Shown: positions 15,801 through 25,945, counted from the stretch's first letter. The stretch is 64,000 nt of DNA from JBNPEO01 sp050490315 (GCF_050490315.1 NZ_JBNPEO010000012.1:1-64000), one strand, 5' to 3'. Translations and numbers: made by a program. The notes: generated by a model from the letters alone, not told the origin.

Positions 15801-18800
15801 ATGGCACAACACAATGAATCGGTTCTCGAAGACGAGATCTGCCAGGCACTCGCCTCGGCCGGTTGGATCTACGAGCCGCACCGGAAATCCAGCGAACTCT
15901 ACGATGCTGAGCGCGCACTGATCCCCGAAGACGTATTCGGCTGGTTGGCAGACACTCAGCCAGAAGAACTCGCCAAGGTGATCAAGCCGACCGATTCATT
16001 GGGCGAACAGCAGATGGCCAGGGCCATAGTTCTGAACAGGCTATGCAAGGTCCTGGACAAGCCCGCCACCAAAGAATCCGGCATGCTTTCGGTACTGCGC
16101 CAAGGCTTCAAGGACGTCAGCGCCAAGTTCGACATGTGTCAGTTCAAACCTGCCACCGGCCTCAACCCAGCCACCGAGGAACGCTACAACAAGGTCCGGC
16201 TCCGTGTCCTCCGGCAGGTCTACTACTCCACCGCCAACACCAACAGCATCGACCTAGTTCTGTTCGTCAACGGCCTCCCGGTGGCGACCATAGAACTCAA
16301 GACGGACTTCACGCAAAACATCAGTGACGCCGTCGAACAGTACAAAAAGAACCGGCTCCCCCGCAACGAAAAGAACGCCGACGAACCCCTCCTGTCCTTT
16401 GGCCGCCGCGCACTGGTGCACTTCGCCGTCAGCAACGACGAAATCCAAATGACCACCGAGCTCAAAGGCAAAGACACCTACTTCCTGCCGTTCAACCTCG
16501 GCGACAACGGCAGCGCTGGCAACCCGGTCAACCCCAACGGGTCCCGCACCAGCTACCTCTGGGAACAGGTCCTGCAGCGCGACTCGTGGTTGAACATCAT
16601 CGGCAAGTTCCTACACCTGAACGTCGACGACAAAACCGACCCAGTCACCGGCGAACGCAAGATCCGCAAATCCCTGTTGTTCCCTCGCTACCACCAGCTC
16701 GACGTCGTCAGTCAGCTCATCAACACCGCACGCGTAGAAGGACCTGGGCACCGCTACCTCATCCAGCACTCGGCAGGCTCGGGCAAAACCAACTCGATCG
16801 CGTGGACAGCGCATCAGCTTAGTTCGCTTCACAATGCCGCGGACCAGAAGATCTTCGACTCTGTGATCGTGGTGACTGACCGGACGGTTTTGGACACTCA
16901 GCTCCAGGACGCGATCTACCAGATCGAACACAAGTCCGGGGTGGTAGTTCCCATCCGCGGCGACGGCGGCTCCAAATCCGCCGAACTCACCGACGCCCTC
17001 GTCGCGCGAACGCCGATCATTGTGGTCACCATCCAAACCTTCCCGTTCGCGCTCAAAGCGATCGCCGAAGCCCAAGCCCTCCGTGGCCGCAACTTCGCAA
17101 TCATTGCCGACGAAGCCCACTCCTCTCAGACCGGGTCCACAGCGAACAAACTCAAAAAGGTCCTCTCCTCCGAGGAACTCGCGGCAGTCAACGACGGCGG
17201 CGAATTCGACGTTGAAGCGTTCCTGGCCGCCGAGATGGCCGAACGCGCCGATGCCAAAAACATCAGCTACTTCGCGTTCACCGCCACACCCAAGTCCAAA
17301 ACCCTCGAACTATTCGGGCGCAAGGGTGAGGACGGGCTGCCGCAGCCATTCCACCTCTACTCCATGCAACAGGCCATCGAAGAGCGCTTCATCCTAGACG
17401 TGCTGCAGAACTACACCAGCTACAAGGTGGCCTACCGGCTGGCACACAACGGCCGCGATTACGACTCGGAAGACTCCAAAGTGGAGAAGACCGAGGCGCT
17501 CAAATCCCTCATGAAATGGGTGAAACTGCACCCGTACAACATCAGCCAAAAGGTGCAGGTAATCGTGGAACACTTCCGCGAAAACGTCGCCTGGCGTCTG
17601 GACGGCAAAGCTAAAGCGATGGTGGTCACCGGCTCCCGCAAAGAAGCCGTCCGCTACAAGCTCGCCATCGACAAATACATTCACGACTCCGGATACACCG
17701 GCTTAGGTGCAATGGTCGCATTCTCCAGCGAGGTAGTTGACCTGGAATCCGGTCCGGAGCCGTTTACTGAGCTGAACATGAACCCGGGGTTGAAGGGGCG
17801 CACACTCCCCCAGGCGTTTTCCACCGACGAATACAAGATCATGCTGGTGGCCAATAAGTTCCAGACCGGGTTTGATCAGCCGTTGCTTGTGGCCATGTAC
17901 GTGGACAAGAAGCTCTCCGGAGTCACAGCCGTTCAAACGCTCTCAAGGCTGAACCGAACGGCAATAGGTAAAGACCAGACATTTGTACTGGACTTCGTGA
18001 ACGATCCGGCAGAAATCTTGGCTTCGTTCCAGCCGTACTACCGTGAAGCCACCCTCGAAGGCGTTTCCGATCCCAACGTTGTCCACGACCTTCAGGGCAA
18101 ACTCGACGCGGCCCAGATCTACTTGGAATCTGAGGTTGATGGGCTAGTGGACGCGTATGTGCGCGAGGAAGGGAACAACGCTCTTTCTAAGTGGGTCTCC
18201 CCTGCCAAGTCACGGTTCAACACGAGGCACAACGAGGCTGTTGCCGGCGGCGACAAAGCTGCTCAAGATGAACTAGAACTGTTCCGGAAAGACCTGGGCT
18301 CCTTTGTCCGGGCCTACGATTTCCTCTCTCAAATCGTCAACTACGCGGACACGGACCTTGAAAAACGTGCCATCTACTACCGGCATCTGCTGCCGGGGTT
18401 GCGGACCAATGACGCCCGCGTGGATTTGGACCTGTCAGAGGTGACATTGGCGAAGTACGCCCTCAAGGACAACGGCTCAGCATCGTTGAAACTTGGCGGT
18501 GACGGAGAGACGCTCACACCCCTGACTAGCCCGGGCACCGGTCAGGTCAAGGACCCGGTCCTTGCGACGTGGCAGGAAGTGATCGAGCAAGCGAACCTGC
18601 CTTTCGAAGGAGAAGATATGCCAACCGTGGCACACTTCATGGACGGCATCCGCCGCGAACTTGTCAAGAATCCAACCTTGCAAGTCCAAGCCCGTAATAA
18701 CTCTCGCCAGCACTTCAGTGCCAGCCCACACCTTGAATCAGCAATGATTGCTGCGGTTACTAACGCCATGGAAAGCCACCAAAACCTTAGCCTCCAAGTG

Positions 18801-18875
18801 CTCAGCGACAAGAACAAGTTGAAAGCCGTCGCAGCCTTGCTTATCGGGACTCTTTATGAGGAGTTGCAAAGATAG
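15801..18875 (+). CDS. hsdR: Type I restriction endonuclease subunit
   Basis: A 1,024-residue translocating nuclease. The N-terminal nuclease domain carries Asp151 and Glu165-x-Lys167 (LVLFVNGLPVATIELKTDF). The helicase part has Walker A HSAGSGKTNS (Lys329), the DEAH box ADEAHSSQTG and the motif III FAFTATPK; motif VI lies near AVQTLSRLNRT. Translation starts at the ATG at 15801, preceded by AGGGGGAAAC. Long for HsdR-type subunits but within range. With hsdM and hsdS it makes the ATP-dependent restriction complex; the Mrr gene between hsdS and hsdR is unusual. Confidence 0.96.
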   Translation: MAQHNESVLEDEICQALASAGWIYEPHRKSSELYDAERALIPEDVFGWLADTQPEELAKVIKPTDSLGEQQMARAIVLNRLCKVLDKPATKESGMLSVLRQGFKDVSAKFDMCQFKPATGLNPATEERYNKVRLRVLRQVYYSTANTNSIDLVLFVNGLPVATIELKTDFTQNISDAVEQYKKNRLPRNEKNADEPLLSFGRRALVHFAVSNDEIQMTTELKGKDTYFLPFNLGDNGSAGNPVNPNGSRTSYLWEQVLQRDSWLNIIGKFLHLNVDDKTDPVTGERKIRKSLLFPRYHQLDVVSQLINTARVEGPGHRYLIQHSAGSGKTNSIAWTAHQLSSLHNAADQKIFDSVIVVTDRTVLDTQLQDAIYQIEHKSGVVVPIRGDGGSKSAELTDALVARTPIIVVTIQTFPFALKAIAEAQALRGRNFAIIADEAHSSQTGSTANKLKKVLSSEELAAVNDGGEFDVEAFLAAEMAERADAKNISYFAFTATPKSKTLELFGRKGEDGLPQPFHLYSMQQAIEERFILDVLQNYTSYKVAYRLAHNGRDYDSEDSKVEKTEALKSLMKWVKLHPYNISQKVQVIVEHFRENVAWRLDGKAKAMVVTGSRKEAVRYKLAIDKYIHDSGYTGLGAMVAFSSEVVDLESGPEPFTELNMNPGLKGRTLPQAFSTDEYKIMLVANKFQTGFDQPLLVAMYVDKKLSGVTAVQTLSRLNRTAIGKDQTFVLDFVNDPAEILASFQPYYREATLEGVSDPNVVHDLQGKLDAAQIYLESEVDGLVDAYVREEGNNALSKWVSPAKSRFNTRHNEAVAGGDKAAQDELELFRKDLGSFVRAYDFLSQIVNYADTDLEKRAIYYRHLLPGLRTNDARVDLDLSEVTLAKYALKDNGSASLKLGGDGETLTPLTSPGTGQVKDPVLATWQEVIEQANLPFEGEDMPTVAHFMDGIRRELVKNPTLQVQARNNSRQHFSASPHLESAMIAAVTNAMESHQNLSLQVLSDKNKLKAVAALLIGTLYEELQR

Positions 18876-19163
18876 GGGGACGGATCACTTGCCAATGGTA
18901 GCTACACTCGCCCACCTCAACGCTGCATTTGTCTAGACGTCTTGATGTACAACGGCTGGTCATAGCTGCGCCCAAATCCACACATTCGCCACCTATTGCA
19001 TTAACGCTCGTATTTGACGACTCGAAACTTGGCACGTTCAAATGCAACCAGACGGGTGGGTCACAGCGAAGAGACCAGTCATCCGTTGCACACTCAACTA
19101 TGCCAGCTGTCATCAATCGCTGCGGTCTCTACTTTCACCAAATGCTCATGATTGACTGGGCAT

Positions 19164-20309
19164 ATGCTCGATCCCGAACAAGATCCATCAGGTGCAAAGC
19201 ACATACAGCACTGGGCCCAGTTTCTACGTGTATTCGATCCTGCTAAAGGTTCTCGAGTGGTTTTACAACGCATGATCCATCCAGGGTTGGATCCAGCCGC
19301 CGGGTCCGGGTTAGTGTCCTCAATTCCGCTTGGAAGTGTGGCGAGTGCGGGGCAGACCGCCTTATCACTATCTGTCTTGCAGTATCTTGATGAGGAATCC
19401 ATCAGCAAGGACGAAATAACGGACCTCTTTGTCTCGGACAACATACTCGGCGGTCTTCTTACCCTCGTCTCGGACCGCATGTGTGAGGTCGTTCCGGAGA
19501 TTCCACCTGGCGGGTCAACTGGCCTGAACTTCTTCTTGCCTATCGCCGGAGCTACCGATCCTCAGTTGGGGGCACCAATGCCCAAGTGGAAGGAGATTGA
19601 CTCAGGTTTCAGAGATGCTCTAGCACGCCTGTCCAGCCTCCCAGTCAACGAAGCCTCAGCCATTAGCGCGGCTATTCATCTCCACTACTGTGCGAGCCTG
19701 CTACTGACGAGGGACATGACTGGAGCGTATGCCCTGGTAATAGCCGGTATCGAAACATTGGCCATGACATTCGGTACCCCTCCGACTACCTGGGCTGATT
19801 GGGACCAAGCCACCGATTGGGACAAGTTCTTTGCAAGCCAGAAGCTATCCGAAGAGCAGGCGAGTGCTTTCCGGGGCCGTCTGACCCAGGACAGGTTCAT
19901 GCGACTGGCAGAAACCTTTGCTAAATATGCCACAGAGACACTGCCTGAAGGTTTTTGGGATGAACCTGTCAGCGACTACATCTGGGGAGTCCAAGGGGAA
20001 ACCGGCAAGATCATAGAGGGTGCTTGGCTGCCAGAACGTCCACGTGATCCATGCTTCGGTGCTAATCGTGAACTGACAAAGAAGGCCTTCAAGAAGGCCT
20101 ATCAAGTCCGCTCTCAGTTCATGCATTCTGGCAAGCGACCGGTTACATCGTCGGACGACATATTTGGCCAGGCGCCGGGGCGGAAAAGGTCAGTGGTTTC
20201 ATTCGCTCAGGCGCGCGCCGTACTGCGGCGCCTGATTCTCATCGAGCTAGAAAAGCGCGGGGATCCCAACCCAGCTGGATTGGATAGGCCAGAGGTCGTC
20301 GCGCCCTAG
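19164..20309 (+). CDS. Uncharacterised protein with HEPN-type RxxxxH motif
   Basis: A 381-residue soluble protein with no membrane segment. Near the C-terminus a helical pair ends in AYQVRSQFMHSGKR; Arg316 and His321 form an Rx4H motif as in HEPN ribonucleases, and the surrounding helices (AYALVIAGIETLA earlier) fit an ApeA-like HEPN arrangement. HEPN proteins act as RNases in toxin-antitoxin and abortive-infection systems. Position just behind a type I RM operon supports a defence role, but both the domain call and the role are inference. The ATG at 19164 lacks a strong ribosome binding site; a TTG at 19152 is possible. Confidence 0.7.
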   Translation: MLDPEQDPSGAKHIQHWAQFLRVFDPAKGSRVVLQRMIHPGLDPAAGSGLVSSIPLGSVASAGQTALSLSVLQYLDEESISKDEITDLFVSDNILGGLLTLVSDRMCEVVPEIPPGGSTGLNFFLPIAGATDPQLGAPMPKWKEIDSGFRDALARLSSLPVNEASAISAAIHLHYCASLLLTRDMTGAYALVIAGIETLAMTFGTPPTTWADWDQATDWDKFFASQKLSEEQASAFRGRLTQDRFMRLAETFAKYATETLPEGFWDEPVSDYIWGVQGETGKIIEGAWLPERPRDPCFGANRELTKKAFKKAYQVRSQFMHSGKRPVTSSDDIFGQAPGRKRSVVSFAQARAVLRRLILIELEKRGDPNPAGLDRPEVVAP

Positions 20310-20825
20310 CCGGCCTATCGGTAGTTTCAAAAGACTCTCGGTGGGTCAAACCGGCCAGGATAGAAATTCACTGTAGTCTTGGCAGCCTCGTTCCGCTCCG
20401 TGGATCCTCACGTCAAGTATCCACCCACCACTCTTTAGCCTCCACAGCTCTGAGTTGACCTACGTGGCCCTCAGACCTCTCCACTAATAAGCCCCAAAAC
20501 ACAATAGGCACCTTAGAATTGCCGGACGAGGAGCGGACATGGAAATCCATACGATCTTCGAAATTGTTCGTGCAGTCCCGCCCATCGTCACTTCTTCCTT
20601 CTCTGTCGTCGCAATAGCGGGGCAGGCAAGTCTCTCCATGAGCGCCTTTCCTTCACGCTGAAACACGATACTTTGCGCCAAGCTGGATTCGCCAAGCAGA
20701 AGATCCAGGCCGTGATGTCGAAAGCCGCCTTCGGGGGACCTCTCGTAGCGAGCGCTCCAATGCATGCCCTCCGGACGCTTGACACGACGGGCTCTGTCCA
20801 AGTGGAACTTCCGCTTTGGCTATCG
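20310..20825. other. 516-bp stretch without a confident gene
   Basis: A 40-codon open frame at 20539-20661 on the plus strand (MEIHTIFEIVRAVPPIVTSS start) has AGGAG 5 bp upstream of its ATG. Another frame continues after it at 20664-20897 (TLRQAGFAKQKIQAVMSKAA), so a frameshifted small gene is possible. I recognise neither. The rest is non-coding with no clear promoter or terminator. Confidence 0.35.
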
Positions 20826-21440
20826 TCACTTCTGCGAAAAGGTGACACTATTACCGCCAAGTCCGTCAACGCTGACCTCAAAGGTCGGGGAAGCTGAGTT
20901 ATTGAAATTCCAACCACTCTTCATGGTAGAACTTTGCCCAGGTTTGAGAGTCGCTTCCCAGAATTGCCTTACGTTGTCGTCCTGCACAGTTCGGACATCC
21001 CCATTGCCATCCGTTGCACTGTTGGCAGATAATTCAACATCATTATGGGCCAAGACTGCAACCTGCGATGTGTTCTTTATTGTGATTTCAAAATAAAGAT
21101 TATCCGGACCCCTGCCTGGTGTACCGCCAAGTGTTTTGATTGCGAAGTCAGCGTTCGTGCTAGGGGTAAATCGGCGAGGATTCTTTACTGTAATTTCAAG
21201 CTTAACTTCATCGCCATTTCGTCGCGAATCTTCATACACAGCAGTTTGGTCAAATAAACATTTCCCGAAATTCTCTTCAATATTGCAAAGCGATCCATCA
21301 ACTTCGGATTCCGGTTTTATAGAACTAGTAACAGGTGTTGAGTTTTTCCCTTCGCCTTTTTTCGTTGGAGACTCTTCTCCAATACCCGCACAGCCAGAAA
21401 TAATTAAGGTTAGAGCCAGGCTGAGAGCAAGCCTTTTCAT
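20826..21440 (-). CDS. Secreted lipoprotein, AT-rich
   Basis: A 204-residue protein with a lipoprotein signal: KRLALSLALTLIISGCAG, where ISGC is the lipobox and Cys the lipidated residue. A Ser/Thr/Lys linker follows, then a beta-rich domain (LEITVKNPRRFTPSTNADF; LYFEITIKNTSQVAVLAHND) resembling DUF4352-type immunoglobulin-like folds. ATG at 21440 follows CTAGGAGAA. Base composition is clearly richer in A/T than its neighbours, suggesting recent transfer. Function unknown. Confidence 0.8.
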   Translation of the reverse strand: MKRLALSLALTLIISGCAGIGEESPTKKGEGKNSTPVTSSIKPESEVDGSLCNIEENFGKCLFDQTAVYEDSRRNGDEVKLEITVKNPRRFTPSTNADFAIKTLGGTPGRGPDNLYFEITIKNTSQVAVLAHNDVELSANSATDGNGDVRTVQDDNVRQFWEATLKPGQSSTMKSGWNFNNSASPTFEVSVDGLGGNSVTFSQK

Positions 21441-21707
21441 GATGGAAATTCTCCTAGTCGAGCTGTTGCCAAGTAGTGAACAAAAAACTATTGCGTGATG
21501 TCATCAAGTATGCTGCGAAGTCCTAACGGACGTTCACTGAGTCACTGTTGAGCCGAACAATACCGTACTGGGACGTTGACGATGATATTGCCCATTGATT
21601 CACGGCATTCATGCCCTGAATCTATGCCGGAGTTTCCTTTTGCCCCAAAACGACGCAACAGTACAAGTTTGCAGCTCTTGTACGCACGGTAACAAGGATC
21701 AGAAGAA

Positions 21708-21984
21708 ATTTGAGATAGGTCGACTGGGCGAAGGGCCATGTCCATCCGTTGGGCAATAGTCCGACATGCAACTTTCCGCCATCCAAGGCAGACGCCGCTT
21801 TCTTCGTCTTGGCTTCAATTTCATGGCTGGCATCGCCAGCAAGTAGCCAGCCTCTAACAACAGCAACGGCCAGCGAACCGGTAGAAGTTTGCAGCATCTC
21901 CGGAACCGCCGCATCCACTGCAATCTTGAACGGGACGACATTGCTTGCCAGAGCCACAAAATAGTCGGCATAGCCGCCGTCGAA
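21708..21984 (-). pseudogene. Relic of a zinc-less alcohol/quinone dehydrogenase
   Basis: The minus strand reads FDGGYADYFVALASNVVPFK, then AVPEMLQTSTGSLAVAV and, after a loss of the Rossmann core, GKLHVGLLPNGWTWPF. The intact gene at 23674-24654 has FDGGYAEYVVVPASSVIPFK and AVPEMLQTANGSLTVGV at the same places, so this is a truncated, internally deleted paralogue. It occupies part of a frame open from 22179 to 21622 that has no family-like start. 21441-21707 and 21985-22160 show nothing else. Confidence 0.65.
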
Positions 21985-22160
21985 CAGCATCAACGTCTGT
22001 GCATGCTGGCAGCCCCGGTAAACGCTCAACGCATCGAATCCGACTGTAAAACAAGACTCAATACGCAACACGAACAAACTTGCCTCCACACCGCTCCGAG
22101 ACCCCGCACCACCCCATAGGCTGATCTCCTCATCTGGCACTTTCGGAAAGGTTTTATCCT

Positions 22161-23665
22161 GTGCTGAAGCGCAAGTCACTCGCCTCTGTCCTCACCGCAG
22201 TGGCCCTTGCCGTACCCGCTTTGGTGGGTATCGGCGTCGTAACTGCACCGGCTGCTGAGGCCGCAGCTCAAGTCACCAACCCGTGCGCCCGGCTGACCGC
22301 CGGTCAAGTCTCCTACAACACCTACGGCGCCAACCGTGTCACCTTCGCAACAGCGGTAAACAGGAACACCAGCAACGTCCTGATCACCGGCTGCGTGAAG
22401 TCCGCTACAAGCAAGAGTGGCAAACCACCGGCTATGCAGGCAGCAACGGTTTTGCCACATTCAATAATGAGTGGGAAGACACGTACCGCTCCCCCACAGG
22501 TTCCTTCACCTTCACTGAAGCGCTGGGCCGCAAGAACCCCGGCACAGCACTGAGCTATCACACGATCAAACCCACCTCGCGTTGGGGCGGGGAACCTGGC
22601 CCAAAGTACAACCAGTACTTTGAGGGCCGCGGCGGCGAATCAGACGAGAACCTCTACACCAACATGAACGCCGGCTACTACGAACAAGCCGCCGTCATCA
22701 ACTGGAACCGCCAACCAGACATGGAAGTCACCCAGCACGCCTCCTTTGCCATCTTTTTCCACGCCGGCAACGTGCCCTCCGCCGCTTGCATCTCCACCCA
22801 CTTGGGGACCGTCACCCGTCTGCTCCAAACCAACCGGCCCGGGGACCGGATTGTGATGGGCGCAGTAAGCGATGTTTTCAAAGGCTCCGCCTACGGCACG
22901 GACACCACCTTAGGCAAAACCCTGGCGTCCATCCGCTCAGGGTCAGACGTTACGGCGGCCGATGCTTCCGGCCGGTTATGGAACTACCCGGCAGCTGGCA
23001 ACGGTGGACTCACCATGCGCTACCAAATCGGCGCTGGCTGGTGGAACCTTCTCACCGTCCGCCCAGTCGATTGGAACAGTGACGGCATCTTTGACCTACT
23101 GGCCCAGTGGAAAAACGGCACCATGACCGTCTACACCGGCAAGGCATCTGGCGGATTCAACGCACCCATTCTGGTAGGTAGCGGCGGCTGGGGCTCAATG
23201 AAGATTGTGGCTGGCGTGTGGGATAAGTCCAGGAAGTTTCCTGGCGTGATTGCCAAGGACACTTCCGGGAAATTGTGGCTCTACAGCAACCCCTCCGGCA
23301 GTGCTTTGAGCACCCGCAGGCTCATCGGCAACGCTTGGCAGTCCAGCACCACGCTGACCATCGCCGACTGGGACAACAACGGCACCCCTGAGCTGCTGTC
23401 CACAGACACCAGCGGTGTGATGCGGCTATACCGCCAAGACGGACGCGGTAATTTCCTGAACCAAGCCCGGCCCATCATCGGCCGCGGCTGGGTGGGCATT
23501 CGCAGCATCCGCGCAAGCTACGGCCTAGACGGCCGGGGAAGCCGCGGCGTGACCATGACCAACACCAAGGGCCAAGTGGTTTACTACCCGCTTGGCAACA
23601 GCTACTGGGGCGACGCACGCACCATTGGGTACGGCTTCAACTCGATGCAAAACATCGCCTACTAG
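22161..23665 (+). pseudogene. Secreted L,D-transpeptidase-like/FG-GAP protein with a frameshift
   Basis: From the GTG at 22161 a signal peptide (KRKSLASVLTAVALAVPALV ... AEA/AAQ cleavage) leads into NRNTSNVLITGCVKS; the reading then continues in a second frame as YKQEWQTTGYAGSNGF. One missing base near 22403-22405 would join VKS-G-YKQEWQ. The mature part has an L,D-transpeptidase-like domain (FFHAGNVPSAACISTHLG, His and Cys present) and C-terminal calcium-type FG-GAP repeats (DWNSDGIFDLL, DWDNNGTPELL). The rest of the gene is intact, so the lesion is recent or a sequencing error. Confidence 0.8.
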
Positions 23666-23673
23666 CTGCGGTT

Positions 23674-24654
23674 TTAGACAACGACGACGAGCTTGCCCGC
23701 CACGGCACCGTCCTCCATGTCCTGATGCGCTTGGACAATCTCATCGAAGGCGTACACCTTAGCGATAGGGACACTCACCTGGCCGTCTGCGATGGCGTCC
23801 AAGAATTCCTGCAGAACCTCGGCGGGCAGATCGTTCGCCTCACCCGAATACGCGGTGAGGCGAACCCCGTTGGGGATAAAGTCCATCGGGTAAAAATCCT
23901 TGACCGTCCACTGGTCAGAGAGCATCCCGGTAAAACACACAGTCCCGTGAACAGCTGTGGCTTTGAGGGTATCGGCCAGCGTATTCGTTCCCACCAGCTC
24001 CACCGCTCCCCCAACACCCTCAGAGAAAATTCGCCGAACTTCCTCAGCGATAGAACCGGCGTCGATCACCACATGGTCCGCTCCGGCGTCGAACAATGTT
24101 TGCGTTTTGGCCGGGTTACGCGTGGTGGAAACCACCGTAATCCCCTTCCGTTTGGCCAGCACCGCCAACGCCAAACCGATCGACGACGTCCCACCGCGGA
24201 TCAGCAGACTACTCCCCGGCTGTGCGTCAACACCAACGGTCAATGACCCGTTAGCGGTTTGCAGCATCTCCGGCACTGCACCGAGCGTGGCCCAATCCAG
24301 CTCGCTCTTGAACGGGATAACGCTGCTTGCCGGAACCACCACGTACTCGGCGTAACCGCCGTCGAACGTTCTGCCCATACCGCCCATCAAAGCGGCCACC
24401 TGGGTACCCGGAGCGAATTCGCCGCCCGGCGCTTCCAACACAACCCCCGTAGCCTCAATCCCAGGAATGCGCGGGAACGAGCCAAAAGAACCCATGCCCG
24501 TACGGAAATGAAACTCTGAACGATTCAGCCCAAAAGCCTTGACCTGGATCAGCACCCAGCCCGGCTCCGGAACCGGCCGCGGCACCTCACGAATCTTCAA
24601 CGCATCCGGCGCACCGGGACCATCAAGAACAATCGCGCGCATGGTTTCAGTCAT
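23674..24654 (-). CDS. Zinc-less medium-chain dehydrogenase (quinone oxidoreductase-like)
   Basis: A 326-residue MDR-superfamily enzyme. The substrate domain lacks the zinc-binding Cys/His residues, as in NADPH:quinone oxidoreductases. FGLNRSEFHFRTGMGS and PRIPGIEATGVV form the N-terminal part; GSSLLIRGGTSSIGLALAVL is the nucleotide-binding turn, followed by VVSTTRNPAKTQTLF, whose Arg suggests NADPH. It reduces quinones or enones; substrate unknown. It converges on the secreted-protein pseudogene, with 8 bp between stops, and has a decayed paralogue at 21708-21984. Confidence 0.9.
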   Translation of the reverse strand: MTETMRAIVLDGPGAPDALKIREVPRPVPEPGWVLIQVKAFGLNRSEFHFRTGMGSFGSFPRIPGIEATGVVLEAPGGEFAPGTQVAALMGGMGRTFDGGYAEYVVVPASSVIPFKSELDWATLGAVPEMLQTANGSLTVGVDAQPGSSLLIRGGTSSIGLALAVLAKRKGITVVSTTRNPAKTQTLFDAGADHVVIDAGSIAEEVRRIFSEGVGGAVELVGTNTLADTLKATAVHGTVCFTGMLSDQWTVKDFYPMDFIPNGVRLTAYSGEANDLPAEVLQEFLDAIADGQVSVPIAKVYAFDEIVQAHQDMEDGAVAGKLVVVV

Positions 24655-24762
24655 GAGTCCAGTCTTCCAGCAGGGATGCCCAAAACGGCCTGGGCCGTAG
24701 GAACAAAAAAGTCATACCTCAAGCACTAAACTCTATCCGGCAGAACTCAGGCGAACGCGTCT

Positions 24763-25572
24763 ATGGTGGTTCCGACGAACATCGATACCGTCCCTTCGGC
24801 AGACATGGTGGTTATGAGCAAGATAGAGAAGAAGCTGGAACTCATCGCCCAGCTACTAGCCAAAGCCGAGAGCACCACCCCTGAAGAAGCTGAAGCCCTC
24901 ACCGAGCACGCTGAGCGACTGATGATTCGCTACGGCATTGAGCAGGCGCTCATTGACGAACGTCGTGCCAAAGAAGGCAACGCGCACGAGCAAATCATCG
25001 AGAAAGAAATCATCTTCTCCGGCACCTACGCCCTGGACCTGCACATGATGGGCTCAAGCGTGGTGCGGTCCTTAGGCTCCCTCAACGCATTCCGGCGCAG
25101 CTACAAAAGAACCCGCCAAGAAGGCCTCATGATTGTGGGCTTCGAATCAGACGTGAACCAAGCTCTCACACTCGTTGCCAGCCTCGAGCTGCAAGCCATG
25201 GTCGCCTTGCGAACATTTTGGGCTAGCAAACGCAAAGAACTGCAGGAAGATGGCGGAGTCGTTTGGCAGTACCTCTCTGAAACCGAGAAACGTCGAATGC
25301 GGGTGAGCTTCATCCACGGCTTCACCGCGGCCGTCTCGGCTCGCATCAAATCCAACCGAAACCAAGCCGTTGCGGAATCAGGGACCGGAACCGAGCTAGT
25401 CCTTCGCTCCCGCAAAGAACGCGTAGACGAATTTATGGAAGCAAAGAACCTGCCGGAGTCCCGGCCTCGACGGCTCAAACTCGACTACACCTATTACGAT
25501 GGCGTCGATGCCGGGGAGAACGCCAACACCGGTGAAAAGGCTATGACCCCGGGCCGCACGCTAGGCGCATAG
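24763..25572 (+). CDS. DUF2786-domain protein
   Basis: A 269-residue protein. The N-terminal KIEKKLELIAQLLAKAESTT followed by EEAEALTEHAERLMIRYGIE matches DUF2786 (K.xKLLaLA..T...EA..A...A..LM..). The middle and C-terminal part is helical and charged (LRSRKERVDEFMEAKNLPES). The family is common in phages and mobile DNA, with no known activity. The ATG at 24763 gives the full frame; MSKIEKK at 24814 is an alternative. Divergent from the dehydrogenase across 108 bp. Confidence 0.8.
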   Translation: MVVPTNIDTVPSADMVVMSKIEKKLELIAQLLAKAESTTPEEAEALTEHAERLMIRYGIEQALIDERRAKEGNAHEQIIEKEIIFSGTYALDLHMMGSSVVRSLGSLNAFRRSYKRTRQEGLMIVGFESDVNQALTLVASLELQAMVALRTFWASKRKELQEDGGVVWQYLSETEKRRMRVSFIHGFTAAVSARIKSNRNQAVAESGTGTELVLRSRKERVDEFMEAKNLPESRPRRLKLDYTYYDGVDAGENANTGEKAMTPGRTLGA

Positions 25573-25916
25573 GTGACCATGCGCCGTCGGTTTTTGCTTA
25601 CGCCGATTTTGAAGTCGCGGTAAGCCAGCTGATGGCGCGCCGCAAGATTTCACGATGACGCTCTGACTGGAAAGACGCAACATCATGGCCCAAAGCGTCA
25701 TAAAAAGTCCGGCAGTTGCCACCATCGATGCTACAGCGGCAGGCGCGTTGTGCGCCGTCAGCCAAGGCTGCGGCGCCTGGGCACTACGTGGCCCGGAAGT
25801 CCACTCCACGCAACCTGAAATGCACTCCAACAAAACAATCCCGCAGCCAATTGGGCCGATGCCGATCCACACAGACGAGGTACCCGCAGAAGTCAGGTAG
25901 CAGGGCCAACACTAGT
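25573..25916. other. 344-bp stretch without a confident gene
   Basis: Overlapping open frames exist on both strands: 71 codons at 25685-25900 on plus (MAQSVIKSPAVATIDATAAG start), and 103 codons at 25561-25872 on minus with two hydrophobic stretches. Neither resembles a family I know and neither has a strong ribosome binding site, so I call none. Confidence 0.4.
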
Positions 25917-25945
25917 GTTCGGGCGGTGCTGAACACCGCCCGAAC
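25917..25945 (-). terminator. Terminator of the rhamnose operon
   Basis: GTTCGGGCGGTG, loop CTGAA, CACCGCCCGAAC: a perfect 12-bp stem 18 bp downstream of the rhaB stop, on the minus strand. Confidence 0.85.
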
